From the NCBI GenBank assembly GCA_028869005.1, contig JAGWTJ010000004.1:1-37613 (forward strand): a stretch of DNA of 37,613 bases, written 5' to 3'. Shown here in pieces: positions 1-7,709 of this stretch. Made by a program: the position numbers and the translations under genes. Every line of letters begins with the position of its first letter. The first letter of the stretch is position 1. The stretch comes from Burkholderiales bacterium (GTDB lineage Bacteria; Pseudomonadota; Gammaproteobacteria; Burkholderiales; Burkholderiaceae_C). The notes beneath the pieces were generated by a model. That model ran no database searches and was not told the DNA's origin. It saw only the letters and a list, made by a program, of their open reading frames with translations.

Positions 1-977
1 TCGCTCCAGGGCGCGTCGAGCCGCGCACGCAGCTCGGCCATCGAACGCAGCCGTGCGTCGGGGCGCAGCGCCAGCGCGGCGTCGACGGCCGCCAGCAGCG
101 GCGCCGAGTAGCGCCCCGCCGCGGCACGCGCCGCCGGCACCATCTCGTCTTTCACCACGCGCGCGATCGACGACGGCGGCGGCGCGCCCGTGATGGCGGT
201 GTAGAGCACCGCGCCGAGCGCGTAGACGTCGGTCCAGGGTCCCTGGCGCGCCGCGGTCTCGCCGTCGTACTGTTCGGGCGGCGAGTAGCCGCTCTTGAGC
301 AGCACCGTCAACTGCTGCGTGGCCTCGCCGACGACGCGGCGCGCGGAGCCGAAGTCCAGCAGCAGCGGACGCGGCCGCAGTGCGCCGTCGCCGCCGCGCT
401 CCAAGCGCAGCAGGATGTTGTCGGGCGCGATGTCGCGGTGAAAGCAGCGCTGCTCGTGCAGCAGCGCGAGCACGTCGATCAGCTCGAGCGCGATCGCGCG
501 CAGCGCGTGCTCGGGTGGCGGCGCGCCGAGCTCGGCCAGCCAGCGCTTCATCGTGACGCCCTCGGCCAGCGTCATCGCCATGTAGGCGCTGCCGTTGTCG
601 CTCCAGAACTGGTGCACCTTGACCAGCGCCGGATGATCGAAGTGGGCGAGCAGCTTGGCCTCTTCGAGAAAGCTCGCCAGGCCGGCGGCGAAGGCGCGCT
701 CGAAGCGCGGCAGACGCGGCCCGATGCGGCCATCGGGCGCACGCGCCGCGATCGTCGCCGGCATGTACTCCTTGATCGCCACCGAGCGCTGCAGCGCGCT
801 GTCGTAGGCACGGTAGACGATGCCGTGGCCGCCCACGCCCAGGCAGCGCTCGACCGTGAACTGTGCGAGAGGCGTGCCGCGCGGCAACTCGGCGCCCCGG
901 TCGCGTCGCGGCACCAGCAGCGTCCTGGGCTCGTCCGGGCGGGATGGCTGCGGCGAGACGGGCGAGGGCGGGCTCAT
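1..977 (-). CDS. Serine/threonine protein kinase (Hanks type), 3' end cut off by window
   Basis: A eukaryotic-like protein kinase whose N-terminal 325 residues are visible. The frame is open from ATG 977 to the window edge with no stop. Residues 1-38 are a Pro/Arg-rich leader. The kinase domain follows with a glycine loop (LGVGGHGIVY, about 46-55), the ATP-anchoring lysine in VAIKEY (K69), the catalytic loop HRDIAPDN (D182, N187), DFG (D208) and a Pro-Glu motif in SGYSPPEQY. All key catalytic residues are present, so it should be active. The catalytic loop reads RDIAPDN rather than the commoner RDIKPEN. The cut C-terminus probably carries a linker and a sensor or membrane segment, but this cannot be seen. 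It lies 47 bp downstream of the glucokinase gene on the same strand and may be cotranscribed with it. The substrate is unknown. Confidence 0.9.
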   Translation of the reverse strand, partial: MSPPSPVSPQPSRPDEPRTLLVPRRDRGAELPRGTPLAQFTVERCLGVGGHGIVYRAYDSALQRSVAIKEYMPATIAARAPDGRIGPRLPRFERAFAAGLASFLEEAKLLAHFDHPALVKVHQFWSDNGSAYMAMTLAEGVTMKRWLAELGAPPPEHALRAIALELIDVLALLHEQRCFHRDIAPDNILLRLERGGDGALRPRPLLLDFGSARRVVGEATQQLTVLLKSGYSPPEQYDGETAARQGPWTDVYALGAVLYTAITGAPPPSSIARVVKDEMVPAARAAAGRYSAPLLAAVDAALALRPDARLRSMAELRARLDAPWS

Positions 978-1024
978 CGCGCGCAGTATCGGTCCGAAAC
1001 GCGCGTGTGCGGCCGGCGCGGCGC

Positions 1025-2077
1025 CTAGCCCGCATCCCCGGGACGCACTCGAGCGCCGCGTTGCGCCAGTGCGGTCGCGGCGCCCGCCAGCGCCGCCAGC
1101 GTGTCGACGACGACGGCGGTCGGAACGGCACGCAGATAGGCCTCGAAACGGCCCTTGGCCTCGAAGCGCGCACGAAACGGCGAACGGTCGAACAACGCGC
1201 CCAGCCGCGGCACGATGCCGCCGCCCACGTAGACCCCGCCGCGCGCGCCGAACACGAGCGCCACGTCGCCGGCGAAGCCGCCGAGCAGCGCGCAGAACGT
1301 CTCGATGGTGCGGGCGGCCAGCGCGTCGTCGCCGGACACGGCCGCCGCGACGATCTGCTCGGCGCTGGCCGGCGCTGCCGCGACGCCCACGACGCTGGCC
1401 ACGGCGCGCTGCAGCAGGGGCAGGCCGAGGCCCGACAGCAGCCGTTCGGCCGAGACGTGGCGCTGTTCGCGCCGCGCCGCAGCGATGACCGCGCTTTCGA
1501 AGTCGTCGCCCGCGGCCAGCGTCACGTGCCCGCCCTCGCCCGGCACGGCGACCCAGCGCCCGTCGGCGTGGACCAGCCCGGCCACGCCGAGGCCGGTGCC
1601 GGGCCCGAGCACGGCGCGCGCGGCAACGTCGGCCCGCTGCGCCGGCGTACCGGTGCGGGCTGCGTGCGCCAGCGCCACCGCACCGACCACGCGCAGCTGC
1701 GCCCCTTGCAGAGCGGGCAGCGAGAGTGCGAGCGCCTCGAAGTCGTTGAGCACCGCCAGATGGTCGAGCGCGAGCGCGCGCTCGGCGGCGCCGCGCGAGA
1801 AGCTCCAGGCGCTGTTGGTGAACGCGATGCGGTCGCCCTCGATCGGCGTGGCGACCGCGAAGGCCGCGGCCCGTGGCGGCCGGTAGTCGCTGCCCAGCTC
1901 TGCGGCCAGCGCCTCGAGATAGGCCTGCGCCGCATCGATCGGATCGGCATGCTCGGCGGTGTGCAGGGTGCGCACCTGCGCCACCGGCGCCCCGCGCGCC
2001 GCGACCCAGCCGAAGCGTGCGTTGGTGCCGCCGATGTCGGCGACCAGCCACGGCGGTGCCGGCGCGGCTGCGCTCAT
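1025..2077 (-). CDS. glk: Glucokinase (ATP:glucose 6-phosphotransferase)
   Basis: A cytoplasmic glucokinase of the bacterial Glk family that phosphorylates glucose at the entry to glycolysis, the Entner-Doudoroff pathway and sugar-nucleotide synthesis. The protein has 350 residues from ATG 2077, somewhat longer than the 321-residue E. coli enzyme. Visible motifs are the N-terminal phosphate-binding VADIGGTNARFG, the sugar-binding LNDFEA with the presumed catalytic Asp, GPGTGLGVAGL, and VPGEGGHVTLA, where Glu and His contact glucose. The frame stays open far upstream of 2077, but the glucokinase fold begins only at this ATG and the upstream sequence is repeat-like, so 2077 is preferred. The kinase gene follows after 47 bp. 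The 193-bp gap to the divergent diaA gene holds a palindromic repeat. Confidence 0.93.
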   Translation of the reverse strand: MSAAAPAPPWLVADIGGTNARFGWVAARGAPVAQVRTLHTAEHADPIDAAQAYLEALAAELGSDYRPPRAAAFAVATPIEGDRIAFTNSAWSFSRGAAERALALDHLAVLNDFEALALSLPALQGAQLRVVGAVALAHAARTGTPAQRADVAARAVLGPGTGLGVAGLVHADGRWVAVPGEGGHVTLAAGDDFESAVIAAARREQRHVSAERLLSGLGLPLLQRAVASVVGVAAAPASAEQIVAAAVSGDDALAARTIETFCALLGGFAGDVALVFGARGGVYVGGGIVPRLGALFDRSPFRARFEAKGRFEAYLRAVPTAVVVDTLAALAGAATALAQRGARVRPGDAG

Positions 2078-2079
2078 AT

Positions 2080-2149
2080 GGCCCCCTTGGGCCTGCGGCC
2101 CGTCCCCCCGAGGGGGAGCGAGCGCCTTCGGAGCTGCCGGGCGGCGCTC
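2080..2149. repeat. GC-rich palindromic interspersed repeat, copy 1
   Basis: A C/G-run element in the glk-diaA divergent gap. It contains CCCCC-GA-GGGGG (2105-2116) followed by AGCGCCTTCGGAGC. It resembles the element at 11636-11684, which has the same ingredients: C/G runs next to a GCGCC...GGCGC-type hairpin. Such short elements are common between genes of Burkholderiales. The boundaries are approximate. Confidence 0.5.
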
Positions 2150-2270
2150 ATCGGCACACGCGCCGCAGCCGCAGCCCTGAATCGCTCCGGCGCAGCGCTG
2201 GAAGTTTGCCATCCACGCGGGCAAGCCTACACCGAGGCGGCGCGCACCCCCTGTCATATGATGGGCAACC

Positions 2271-2819
2271 ATGGTCGAGCAGCGCATCACGCAGCATTTC
2301 TTCGAGAGCGCGGACCTCGAGTACCAGTCCGCCGAAGTGCTGGCGCGGCCGATCGCCGAGGCCGCCGGCGCACTGCTCGGTGCCATCACCGGCGGCGGCA
2401 AGGTGATGGTGTTCGGCAGCGGCTTCGCGCGGCTGCTCGCGCCGCACATGGCGCAGTTGCTGGTCGGTCGTTTCGAGCGCGAGCGCCCGCCGCTGGCCGC
2501 GGTGGCGCTGGCCGGCGCCGCCGCGCAGGCGGCGCCCCAGGTGCGCGCGCTCGGCCTGCCCGGCGACGTGCTGCTGCTGATGGACAACGGCGAGGGCGAC
2601 AGCGCCGCGCTGATGGCCGCCGCGCGCGGCAAGGACATGACGCTGGTCGTGCTCGCCGGGCGCGGCGCCAACGAACTGCGCGAACTGCTCGCCGAGAGCG
2701 ACGTGCTGATCGCCGTGCCGCACGAGCGCGCGGCGCGCGTGGCCGAGACGCACATGCTGGTGCTGCACTGCCTGTGCGACGCGATCGACTTTCAGTTGAT
2801 GGGAGACATCGAACCGTGA
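2271..2819 (+). CDS. diaA: SIS-domain protein, DiaA-like (DnaA initiator-associating protein family)
   Basis: A 182-residue SIS (sugar isomerase) fold protein. The family contains GmhA, sedoheptulose 7-phosphate isomerase, and DiaA, which binds DnaA and promotes initiation at oriC. DiaA is favoured for three reasons. The C-terminal segment (ETHMLVLHCLCDAID) is close to the DiaA end. The position where GmhA carries its catalytic Glu (the E-LxGR segment) reads AQLLVGRF here. The next gene is a dolP homologue, as in the E. coli diaA-dolP pair. The helix-capping loop VFGSGFARLLAPH (about 44-56) replaces the glycine-rich GmhA loop. The stop overlaps the dolP GTG start, so the two are translationally coupled. 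A GmhA role in heptose synthesis for the adjacent LPS cluster cannot be fully excluded. Confidence 0.8.
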   Translation: MVEQRITQHFFESADLEYQSAEVLARPIAEAAGALLGAITGGGKVMVFGSGFARLLAPHMAQLLVGRFERERPPLAAVALAGAAAQAAPQVRALGLPGDVLLLMDNGEGDSAALMAAARGKDMTLVVLAGRGANELRELLAESDVLIAVPHERAARVAETHMLVLHCLCDAIDFQLMGDIEP

Positions 2820-3481
2820 ATCGACACCTGTCCCAAGCGATGCGGCGCACGCTGCGCCCGCGCAGTGCGGCGCTGCTGCTGGCGTCGGTCTTTCTTCTGT
2901 CGGGCTGCGAGGTGCTGCTGCTGGGCGGTGCGGTCATGGGCACCGGGTTGGTGGCCACCGACCGTCGCACCGCGGGCACGCAGCTGGAGGACGAGACGAT
3001 CGGGGTCAAGGCCGAGAGCCGCGCGCGCGGCCTGGCCACGCTCGGCCACATCGACGTGACGAGCTACAACCGGGTCGCGCTCATCACCGGCGAAGTCCCG
3101 ACCGAGGCCGACAAGGCGAGCGTCGAGCGCGCGGTGGCCGGCGTCGAGAACGTGCGCAGCGTCGACAACGAGCTCGCCGTCGGCGCCAACGCCTCGCTCG
3201 GCCAGCGTTCGTCGGACTCGCTGCTGACGGCCAAGGTCAAGGCGAGCCTGGTCGATGCCAAGGATCTGCAGGCCAATGCCTTCAAGGTCGTCAGCGCGCG
3301 CGGCAACGTCTACCTGATGGGGATGGTCACCGAACGCGAGGCCAACCGCGCCGCCGAAGTGGCGCGCGGCGTGGCCGGCGTGAGGAAGGTGGTGAAGGTG
3401 TTCGACATCCTGACCGAGGACGAACTGGCGCGCCTCGGCCAGACGCCGGCGCCCGCGCTCGCCGCCAGCGCGCCGCAGTGA
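2816..3481 (+). CDS. dolP: BON-domain outer-membrane lipoprotein, DolP/YraP-like
   Basis: A secreted lipoprotein with two BON domains. The family is known from E. coli DolP (YraP), an outer-membrane lipoprotein that binds anionic phospholipid at the division site and supports envelope integrity. The chosen start is GTG 2816, overlapping the diaA stop in GTGA and giving 221 residues. An in-frame ATG at 2840 is the alternative. The signal peptide ends in the lipobox LLSGC (about residues 26-30), after which the lipidated Cys is followed by EVLLLGG. BON1 covers about 65-125 and BON2 about 130-200, each with the pattern of strands around a conserved glycine (AGVENVRSV and AGVRKVVKV). Length and two-domain layout match DolP. 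A short low-complexity Ala/Pro tail ends the protein. Confidence 0.88.
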   Translation: MNRHLSQAMRRTLRPRSAALLLASVFLLSGCEVLLLGGAVMGTGLVATDRRTAGTQLEDETIGVKAESRARGLATLGHIDVTSYNRVALITGEVPTEADKASVERAVAGVENVRSVDNELAVGANASLGQRSSDSLLTAKVKASLVDAKDLQANAFKVVSARGNVYLMGMVTEREANRAAEVARGVAGVRKVVKVFDILTEDELARLGQTPAPALAASAPQ

Positions 3482-3488
3482 ACGCACG

Positions 3489-3508
3489 CCGTGCCGGCAA
3501 CGGCACGG
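3489..3508 (+). other. Perfect hairpin after dolP
   Basis: An 8-bp perfect stem (CCGTGCCG / CGGCACGG) closed by a GCAA tetraloop of the stable GNRA class lies 8 bp beyond the dolP stop and 42 bp before the first glycosyltransferase. No T-run follows, so it is not a classical intrinsic terminator. It could stabilise the 3' end of the diaA-dolP mRNA or act as an attenuator or Rho-linked site. Confidence 0.5.
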
Positions 3509-3550
3509 AGCGGCGGGCACGGCCCGGCACGACCGGATGAACTCGGCAAC

Positions 3551-4576
3551 ATGCTCCAGCGCCCGCTCATCGTTCGCCTGTGCAACTGGATCGGCGATGT
3601 CGTGCTCGGCGTGCCTGCGCTCGAGCTGCTCGAGGCGCAGGGTTACATGCCGCTGCTCTACGGCAAGCGCTGGGCAGCGACGTTGCTCAGTGGCTACCCG
3701 TGGACCGTGCACGTGCGCAGCGGCACGCTGCAGCAGCGTGTGCACGAGCTGAAGGCGCTGGCCGCGGCCTGCCGCCTGCGTGACGCGGACTTTGCGCGCC
3801 GCGTCAATGCCCTGGTGATGCCGAACTCGCTGTCCAGTGCGCTCGAGCTGCGGCTGGCGGGGCTGCGCACGGCCGGCTACGCGCGCGATGGCCGCGGTCT
3901 GCTGCTGGCGCAACGCATCGCCCCGCCGCGCCAGCCGCACGAGCTGGAGCGCATGCTGGCGCTCGCCTCGGCGCTGACCGGCGCGCCGGCGCCGGCGCCG
4001 CAGGCGATCGGGTTTCGCGTCGCCGCCGCGGCGCAGACACGCACCGACGTCATCGTGCGCGAGCGCGGCTGGCAGCGCGGCTACCTCTGCCTCGTGCCTT
4101 TCGCCACCGGCATCGTCAACGGTCGCGACAAGCGCTGGCCGGGCTTCGCGGCGCTCGCCGCGCGGCTGGCGAGCGCGGGCCACGTCGTCGTGATCTGCCC
4201 CGGCCCCGGCGCCGAAACGGCGGAGGCCCGCAGCCGCTTCGCGCAGGCCGAGATCGTCGAGGACCTGCCGCTCGACACCTACGCCGCGCTGCTGCGCGGC
4301 AGCCGCCTGGTGGTGGCCAACGACACCGGGCCGGGCCACCTCGCCGCGGCCGTGGGTGCGCCGCTGCTCAGTGTGCTCGGGCCGACGACCGTTGCGCAGC
4401 ATCGTGCCTGGGGCCCGAACGTGCAGTTGCTGCAGGCGGCGTCCGGCTGGCCCGAGGTCGAGCAGGTGCTGGCGGCCGCCTTGCAACTCCTCGCTTTGCA
4501 GGCGAGCGGGCCGGCGACACCGGCGGCACCGACGCAGGTGCCCGCGGCCATCGCGCCGGCGGCGCACGGCGGTTGA
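3551..4576 (+). CDS. Glycosyltransferase family 9, LPS heptosyltransferase-like
   Basis: A 341-residue GT9 enzyme of the ADP-heptose:LPS heptosyltransferase type (WaaC/WaaF/WaaQ relatives), which adds heptose to the inner core on the cytoplasmic face of the inner membrane. The start is ATG 3551, because the family's N-terminus (LIVRLCNWIGDVVLGVPALELL) begins right after it. A GTG at 3491 in the same frame would add 20 unrelated residues. Two Rossmann halves are visible: the N-terminal acceptor half, and a nucleotide-sugar half starting at LVPFATGIVNGRDKRWP and ending with ANDTGPGHLAAAVGAPLLSVLGPT, the GT9 signature around the ADP-heptose site. It opens the six-gene polysaccharide cluster. Its stop overlaps the next start by 4 bp. 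The exact member cannot be assigned from sequence alone. Confidence 0.88.
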   Translation: MLQRPLIVRLCNWIGDVVLGVPALELLEAQGYMPLLYGKRWAATLLSGYPWTVHVRSGTLQQRVHELKALAAACRLRDADFARRVNALVMPNSLSSALELRLAGLRTAGYARDGRGLLLAQRIAPPRQPHELERMLALASALTGAPAPAPQAIGFRVAAAAQTRTDVIVRERGWQRGYLCLVPFATGIVNGRDKRWPGFAALAARLASAGHVVVICPGPGAETAEARSRFAQAEIVEDLPLDTYAALLRGSRLVVANDTGPGHLAAAVGAPLLSVLGPTTVAQHRAWGPNVQLLQAASGWPEVEQVLAAALQLLALQASGPATPAAPTQVPAAIAPAAHGG

Positions 4577-5691
4577 CGCCGGCCGTGGCCGAGACCCTGC
4601 ACCTGATCGAGCCGACGCTGGCCGATGCGGCCGGGCACGGTCATGCCCTGGTGCTGGCGCTGGCGCAGGCGGCAGCGCCGGACTGCGAGGTGCAGGTCTG
4701 GGCCGCCCGGGAGTTCCGCTCCGCGTGGACCGGCCCGGGCCGGTTGCACGCGCATTTCAGCCGGGGCTGGCGCCGCCCGCAGGCCTTCGCGCTGTACCGC
4801 AGGCTGTTGCGCGAGCCCGGCCGCCTGCTGATCACCACCGCCGGCACCACCGACCTGCTGCTGGCGGCGTGGGCGGCACCGGGCCGGCTCGGGCCGGGCA
4901 AGTGCCACGCCTTCGTGCACTGGCTCAATGCGCGCGAGTCCAAGCGCCGGCTGCTGACGCGCCTGGCGCGCAGGCAGCCGCATCTGCAGATCCTCGCGCC
5001 CACCGACAGCGTGGCGCGCTTCTTTCGCGACTGCGGCTTCGACGCCGTCGCGGTGCCCTATCCGCTCGCGGCCGATGCGCGCCCGGCGGCGTCGCAGGCG
5101 GGCACCTTCGACCACCTGCTGGTGGCCGGCGGCGCCAGGCTCGACAAGGGCTTCGACTGCATTGTGGAACTGGCGGAGCTCATGGCGCAGCGCGGGCTTG
5201 ACTGGCCGCTCACGATCCAGGTCTCGCGCGAAGAGCGCCATCGCGACGACGCCGCGCTGACGCAATGGATAGCGCGCCTGCGTGCCTGCAAGCTGCCGCG
5301 CCTGACGCTGCGCGAGGACACCCCGAGCCCGGCCGACTACCGGCGCTTGTTCGACGGCGCCGTGGTGCTGCAGCCGTATCGGCCGGGTACGTTCGCCGAT
5401 CGCGTGAGCGGCGTGACGCTGGACGCGCTGGCCGCCGGCGCACCGGTGATCGCCACCGATCACACCTGGATGGCACGCCTGGTGCAGCGCTTCGATGCCG
5501 GCGTCGTGCTGCAAGAACGCACGCCGCAGGCGCTCATCGCCGCCATCGAGCGCGTCCTGGCCGACCACGCCGCGTACGCGCAGCGCGCGCTGCAGGCGGC
5601 CGCGCAGGTGCGTGCCGAGCACTCCGCGCGGCCGCTGATCGATCAGGTGCTGGGCCGCGCCAAGCACGCCGACACGGCGGGGCCGACATGA
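4573..5691 (+). CDS. Glycosyltransferase, GT4-like (GT-B fold)
   Basis: A 372-residue predicted glycosyltransferase with GT-B layout. The N-terminal half is poorly conserved (TTAGTTDLLLAAW, FVHWLNARESKRR). The C-terminal half opens with the donor-domain strand DHLLVAGGARLDKGFD (about 177-192), then LQPYRPGTFADRVSGVTLDALAAGAPVIATDH (about 272-303), equivalent to the GT4 E-x7-E donor region although its acidic residues are not all obvious. The start is uncertain: TTG 4573 overlaps the previous stop as TTGA, and GTG 4585 is an in-frame alternative. The end overlaps the next gene as ATGA. Position in the LPS core cluster implies sugar transfer to core oligosaccharide. Donor and acceptor are unknown. 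Confidence 0.8.
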   Translation: MTPAVAETLHLIEPTLADAAGHGHALVLALAQAAAPDCEVQVWAAREFRSAWTGPGRLHAHFSRGWRRPQAFALYRRLLREPGRLLITTAGTTDLLLAAWAAPGRLGPGKCHAFVHWLNARESKRRLLTRLARRQPHLQILAPTDSVARFFRDCGFDAVAVPYPLAADARPAASQAGTFDHLLVAGGARLDKGFDCIVELAELMAQRGLDWPLTIQVSREERHRDDAALTQWIARLRACKLPRLTLREDTPSPADYRRLFDGAVVLQPYRPGTFADRVSGVTLDALAAGAPVIATDHTWMARLVQRFDAGVVLQERTPQALIAAIERVLADHAAYAQRALQAAAQVRAEHSARPLIDQVLGRAKHADTAGPT

Positions 5692-6551
5692 ACGGCGCGC
5701 CCGCCGTGAACGACGCGCTCACCGCGCCCCCCGTGCCGGCTACGTCGCGCCTGTCGGTGATCGTCATCACGCGCGACGAGGAGTCGCGTCTGCGTGCCTG
5801 CCTCGAATCGGTGGCCTTCGCCGACGAATGCGTCGTCGTCGATGGCGGCAGCCGTGACGGCACGGTGGCACTGGCGCAGCAGTTGGGTGCGCGCGTCATC
5901 GTCACGCCCGACTGGCCGGGCTTCGGCCGCCAGAAGCAGCGCGCGCTCGATGCGGCACGCGGCACCTGGGTGCTGAGCATCGACGCCGACGAGTGGGTCG
6001 ACGAGGCGCTGGCGCAGGCCATCCGCGGCGTCGTCGAGTCGCCCGAGACCGCGCACGGCGACGCGACAGCGCCGACGGCCTACAACGTCGATCGGCTGTC
6101 TGCGCTGTGCGGGCGCTGGATGGAACACGGCAGCTGGCAGCCCGATCCCTGCCTGCGCCTGTTTCGCCGCGGCAGCGCGCGCTTTTCCGACGATCTCGTT
6201 CACGAGCGGCTGATTTGCGACGGGCTGATCGCCCGTCTGCCCGGGCGACTGCTGCACAACAGCCTGCCTCGGCTCGAGCAGGCGCTGGAGAAGATGAACC
6301 GCTATTCGAGCGGCCGTGCGCAGGATCTGGCGGCGCGCGGGCGGCGCGGCGGCCTGGGCCCGGCGATCGGACATGGGCTGTGGGCGTTCGTGCGCGGCTA
6401 CCTGCTCCGGCGCGGCTTTCTCGACGGGCGCCTGGGCTTCGTGCTCGCGGTGCTCGACGCCGAGGCGGCGTACTACCGCCACCTCAAGGTCTGGCTCGAT
6501 GCCGAGCCGCTGTCGCATCCCCTGCCCGCGCCGCGCCGGCCGCGCGGCTGA
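5688..6551 (+). CDS. waaE: Glycosyltransferase family 2, WaaE/KdtX-like
   Basis: A 287-residue GT2 enzyme similar to WaaE (KdtX), the beta-1,4-glucosyltransferase that adds glucose to the first heptose of the LPS inner core. Visible motifs are the N-terminal nucleotide-binding strand LSVIVITRDEESRLRACLES (about 22-41), ADECVVVDGGSRDGTV (the GT-A DG loop), the WaaE-typical PGFGRQKQRALDAARGTWVLSIDADEW with the metal-binding DAD (about 98-100), and VHERLICDG near the acceptor site. The C-terminal part has a hydrophobic, Arg-rich segment (GHGLWAFVRGYLLRRGFL), likely amphipathic and membrane-associated. ATG 5688 overlaps the upstream stop, so translation is coupled. The symbol is by family resemblance; specificity is not proven. 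Confidence 0.82.
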   Translation: MNGAPAVNDALTAPPVPATSRLSVIVITRDEESRLRACLESVAFADECVVVDGGSRDGTVALAQQLGARVIVTPDWPGFGRQKQRALDAARGTWVLSIDADEWVDEALAQAIRGVVESPETAHGDATAPTAYNVDRLSALCGRWMEHGSWQPDPCLRLFRRGSARFSDDLVHERLICDGLIARLPGRLLHNSLPRLEQALEKMNRYSSGRAQDLAARGRRGGLGPAIGHGLWAFVRGYLLRRGFLDGRLGFVLAVLDAEAAYYRHLKVWLDAEPLSHPLPAPRRPRG

Positions 6552-6559
6552 CGACGCCG

Positions 6560-7660
6560 ATGCCGGCCGCGACGCATCCGATGACGCCTGCGCTGGTCTT
6601 TGCCAACCACGGCCTGCGGCACTCCGGCGGCATCGAGCGCTACCTGCTCACGCTCGTCGACGCGCTGCACGAGCGCGCCATCCGTCCCACTGTCGTCGCG
6701 CGGCGCTTCGACCGCGCGCTGCCCGAATACGACTGGGTCGATGCGGTGGCGGTGCGCACCTACGGCTTGCCGGCGGCGCTGCGCGACCGCTGGTTCAGCC
6801 GGCGTCTGGTCGAGCTCAAGCGCCGCCATGGCTGGTACCCGGTGATCGGACTGAACCAGACGCGCGCCTCCGACATCGCGATCTGCGGCAGCACGCATCC
6901 GGGCTGGCTGGCCGTCACGGGACAGCGGCCCGGTTGGCGCGACCGCATGACGAGCGCCCTCGAGCACGACCATTTCAACGGCGCCGCCGTCGTCATCGCG
7001 CACTCGCGCCTGATGGCTGCGCAGCTCGAGCAGCACCACGGCGTGGCGGCGGCGCGCATCGTGGTGCTGCATCCGCCGGTGGACACGCGCCGCTTCCACC
7101 CGGTGAGCGCCGAGCGCCGGCTGGTGCTGCGGCGACGGCTCGGCCTGCCCGAGGACCGCCTGGTGTTCCTGCTCGCCTCCACGGGCCACGCGCGCAAGGG
7201 GCTCGATCTGCTGGTGCGTGCGCTGGGGCACAGCACGGAGCCGGTGCTGCTGGTGGTGGCCGGCCGTCCCGTGGACGCCAGCGCGCCCAATCTGCGCTGG
7301 CTGGGCTATCGCAGCGACATCGAGGACGTCTATCGCGCCGTCGACTGCACGGTGATGGCGTCGCGCTTCGAGCCGTTCGGGCTGGTCGGCGTGGAGAGCG
7401 TGCTGTGCGGCACGCCGCTCATCGGCGCGCGCGGCATGGGCTGCCTGGAGGTGATCGTCGGCGACGCGCTGCTGCCGTTCGACGTGGCCGATGGCGCGAG
7501 CCTGGACGCCGCCATCGCGCAGGCATTGCAGCGCTGGCGCGCGGGCCGGCTGGCGTTGGCCGACCCGCGCGCGTCGCTGCGCTACGACCCGTCGGCGCAG
7601 GCGCATCTGGATGCGCTGCTCGGCTGGGTGGAGCGGCTGCGCAACGCTGCGCTACCATGA
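6560..7660 (+). CDS. Glycosyltransferase family 4 (GT-B, WaaG-like)
   Basis: A 366-residue GT4 retaining glycosyltransferase. The N-terminal domain contains the glycine-rich turn GLRHSGGIERYL (about 17-28), as in WaaG/RfaG-type enzymes. The C-terminal domain opens with FLLASTGHARKGLDLLVRAL (about 209-228) and holds the donor site SRFEPFGLVGVESVLCGTPLIG, a full E-x7-E motif (Glu of FEPFG and Glu of GVES). This is the pattern of core glucosyltransferase WaaG, which attaches glucose to heptose II, but specificity is inferred. The start is ATG 6560, 8 bp after the preceding stop. ATG 6581 in the same frame begins nearer the conserved fold and is a reasonable alternative. Confidence 0.87.
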   Translation: MPAATHPMTPALVFANHGLRHSGGIERYLLTLVDALHERAIRPTVVARRFDRALPEYDWVDAVAVRTYGLPAALRDRWFSRRLVELKRRHGWYPVIGLNQTRASDIAICGSTHPGWLAVTGQRPGWRDRMTSALEHDHFNGAAVVIAHSRLMAAQLEQHHGVAAARIVVLHPPVDTRRFHPVSAERRLVLRRRLGLPEDRLVFLLASTGHARKGLDLLVRALGHSTEPVLLVVAGRPVDASAPNLRWLGYRSDIEDVYRAVDCTVMASRFEPFGLVGVESVLCGTPLIGARGMGCLEVIVGDALLPFDVADGASLDAAIAQALQRWRAGRLALADPRASLRYDPSAQAHLDALLGWVERLRNAALP

Positions 7661-7709
7661 CCGGCACCCCTCGTTGCCCCCGGTGCCCAACGGCCCGCAG
7701 CCCGATCGA

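Noticed and set aside
2257-2262. TATGAT as a -10 box for diaA
   Set aside because: No acceptable -35 hexamer lies 16-18 bp upstream, and the spacing to the start codon is very short.
863-2815. Very long plus-strand open frame running through the kinase and glucokinase region into dolP
   Set aside because: It is Arg/Ala-rich, matches no family before the dolP GTG start, and lies antisense to two well-supported genes. It reflects scarcity of stop codons in GC-rich DNA.
2271-2819. Annotation as phosphoheptose isomerase GmhA because of the nearby LPS genes
   Set aside because: The GmhA catalytic Glu position is not acidic, the C-terminus is DiaA-like and the next gene is dolP. DiaA is the better call, though a heptose role is not fully excluded.
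3489-3508. Intrinsic terminator after dolP
   Set aside because: The stem is perfect but no T-run follows. It is kept only as a hairpin.
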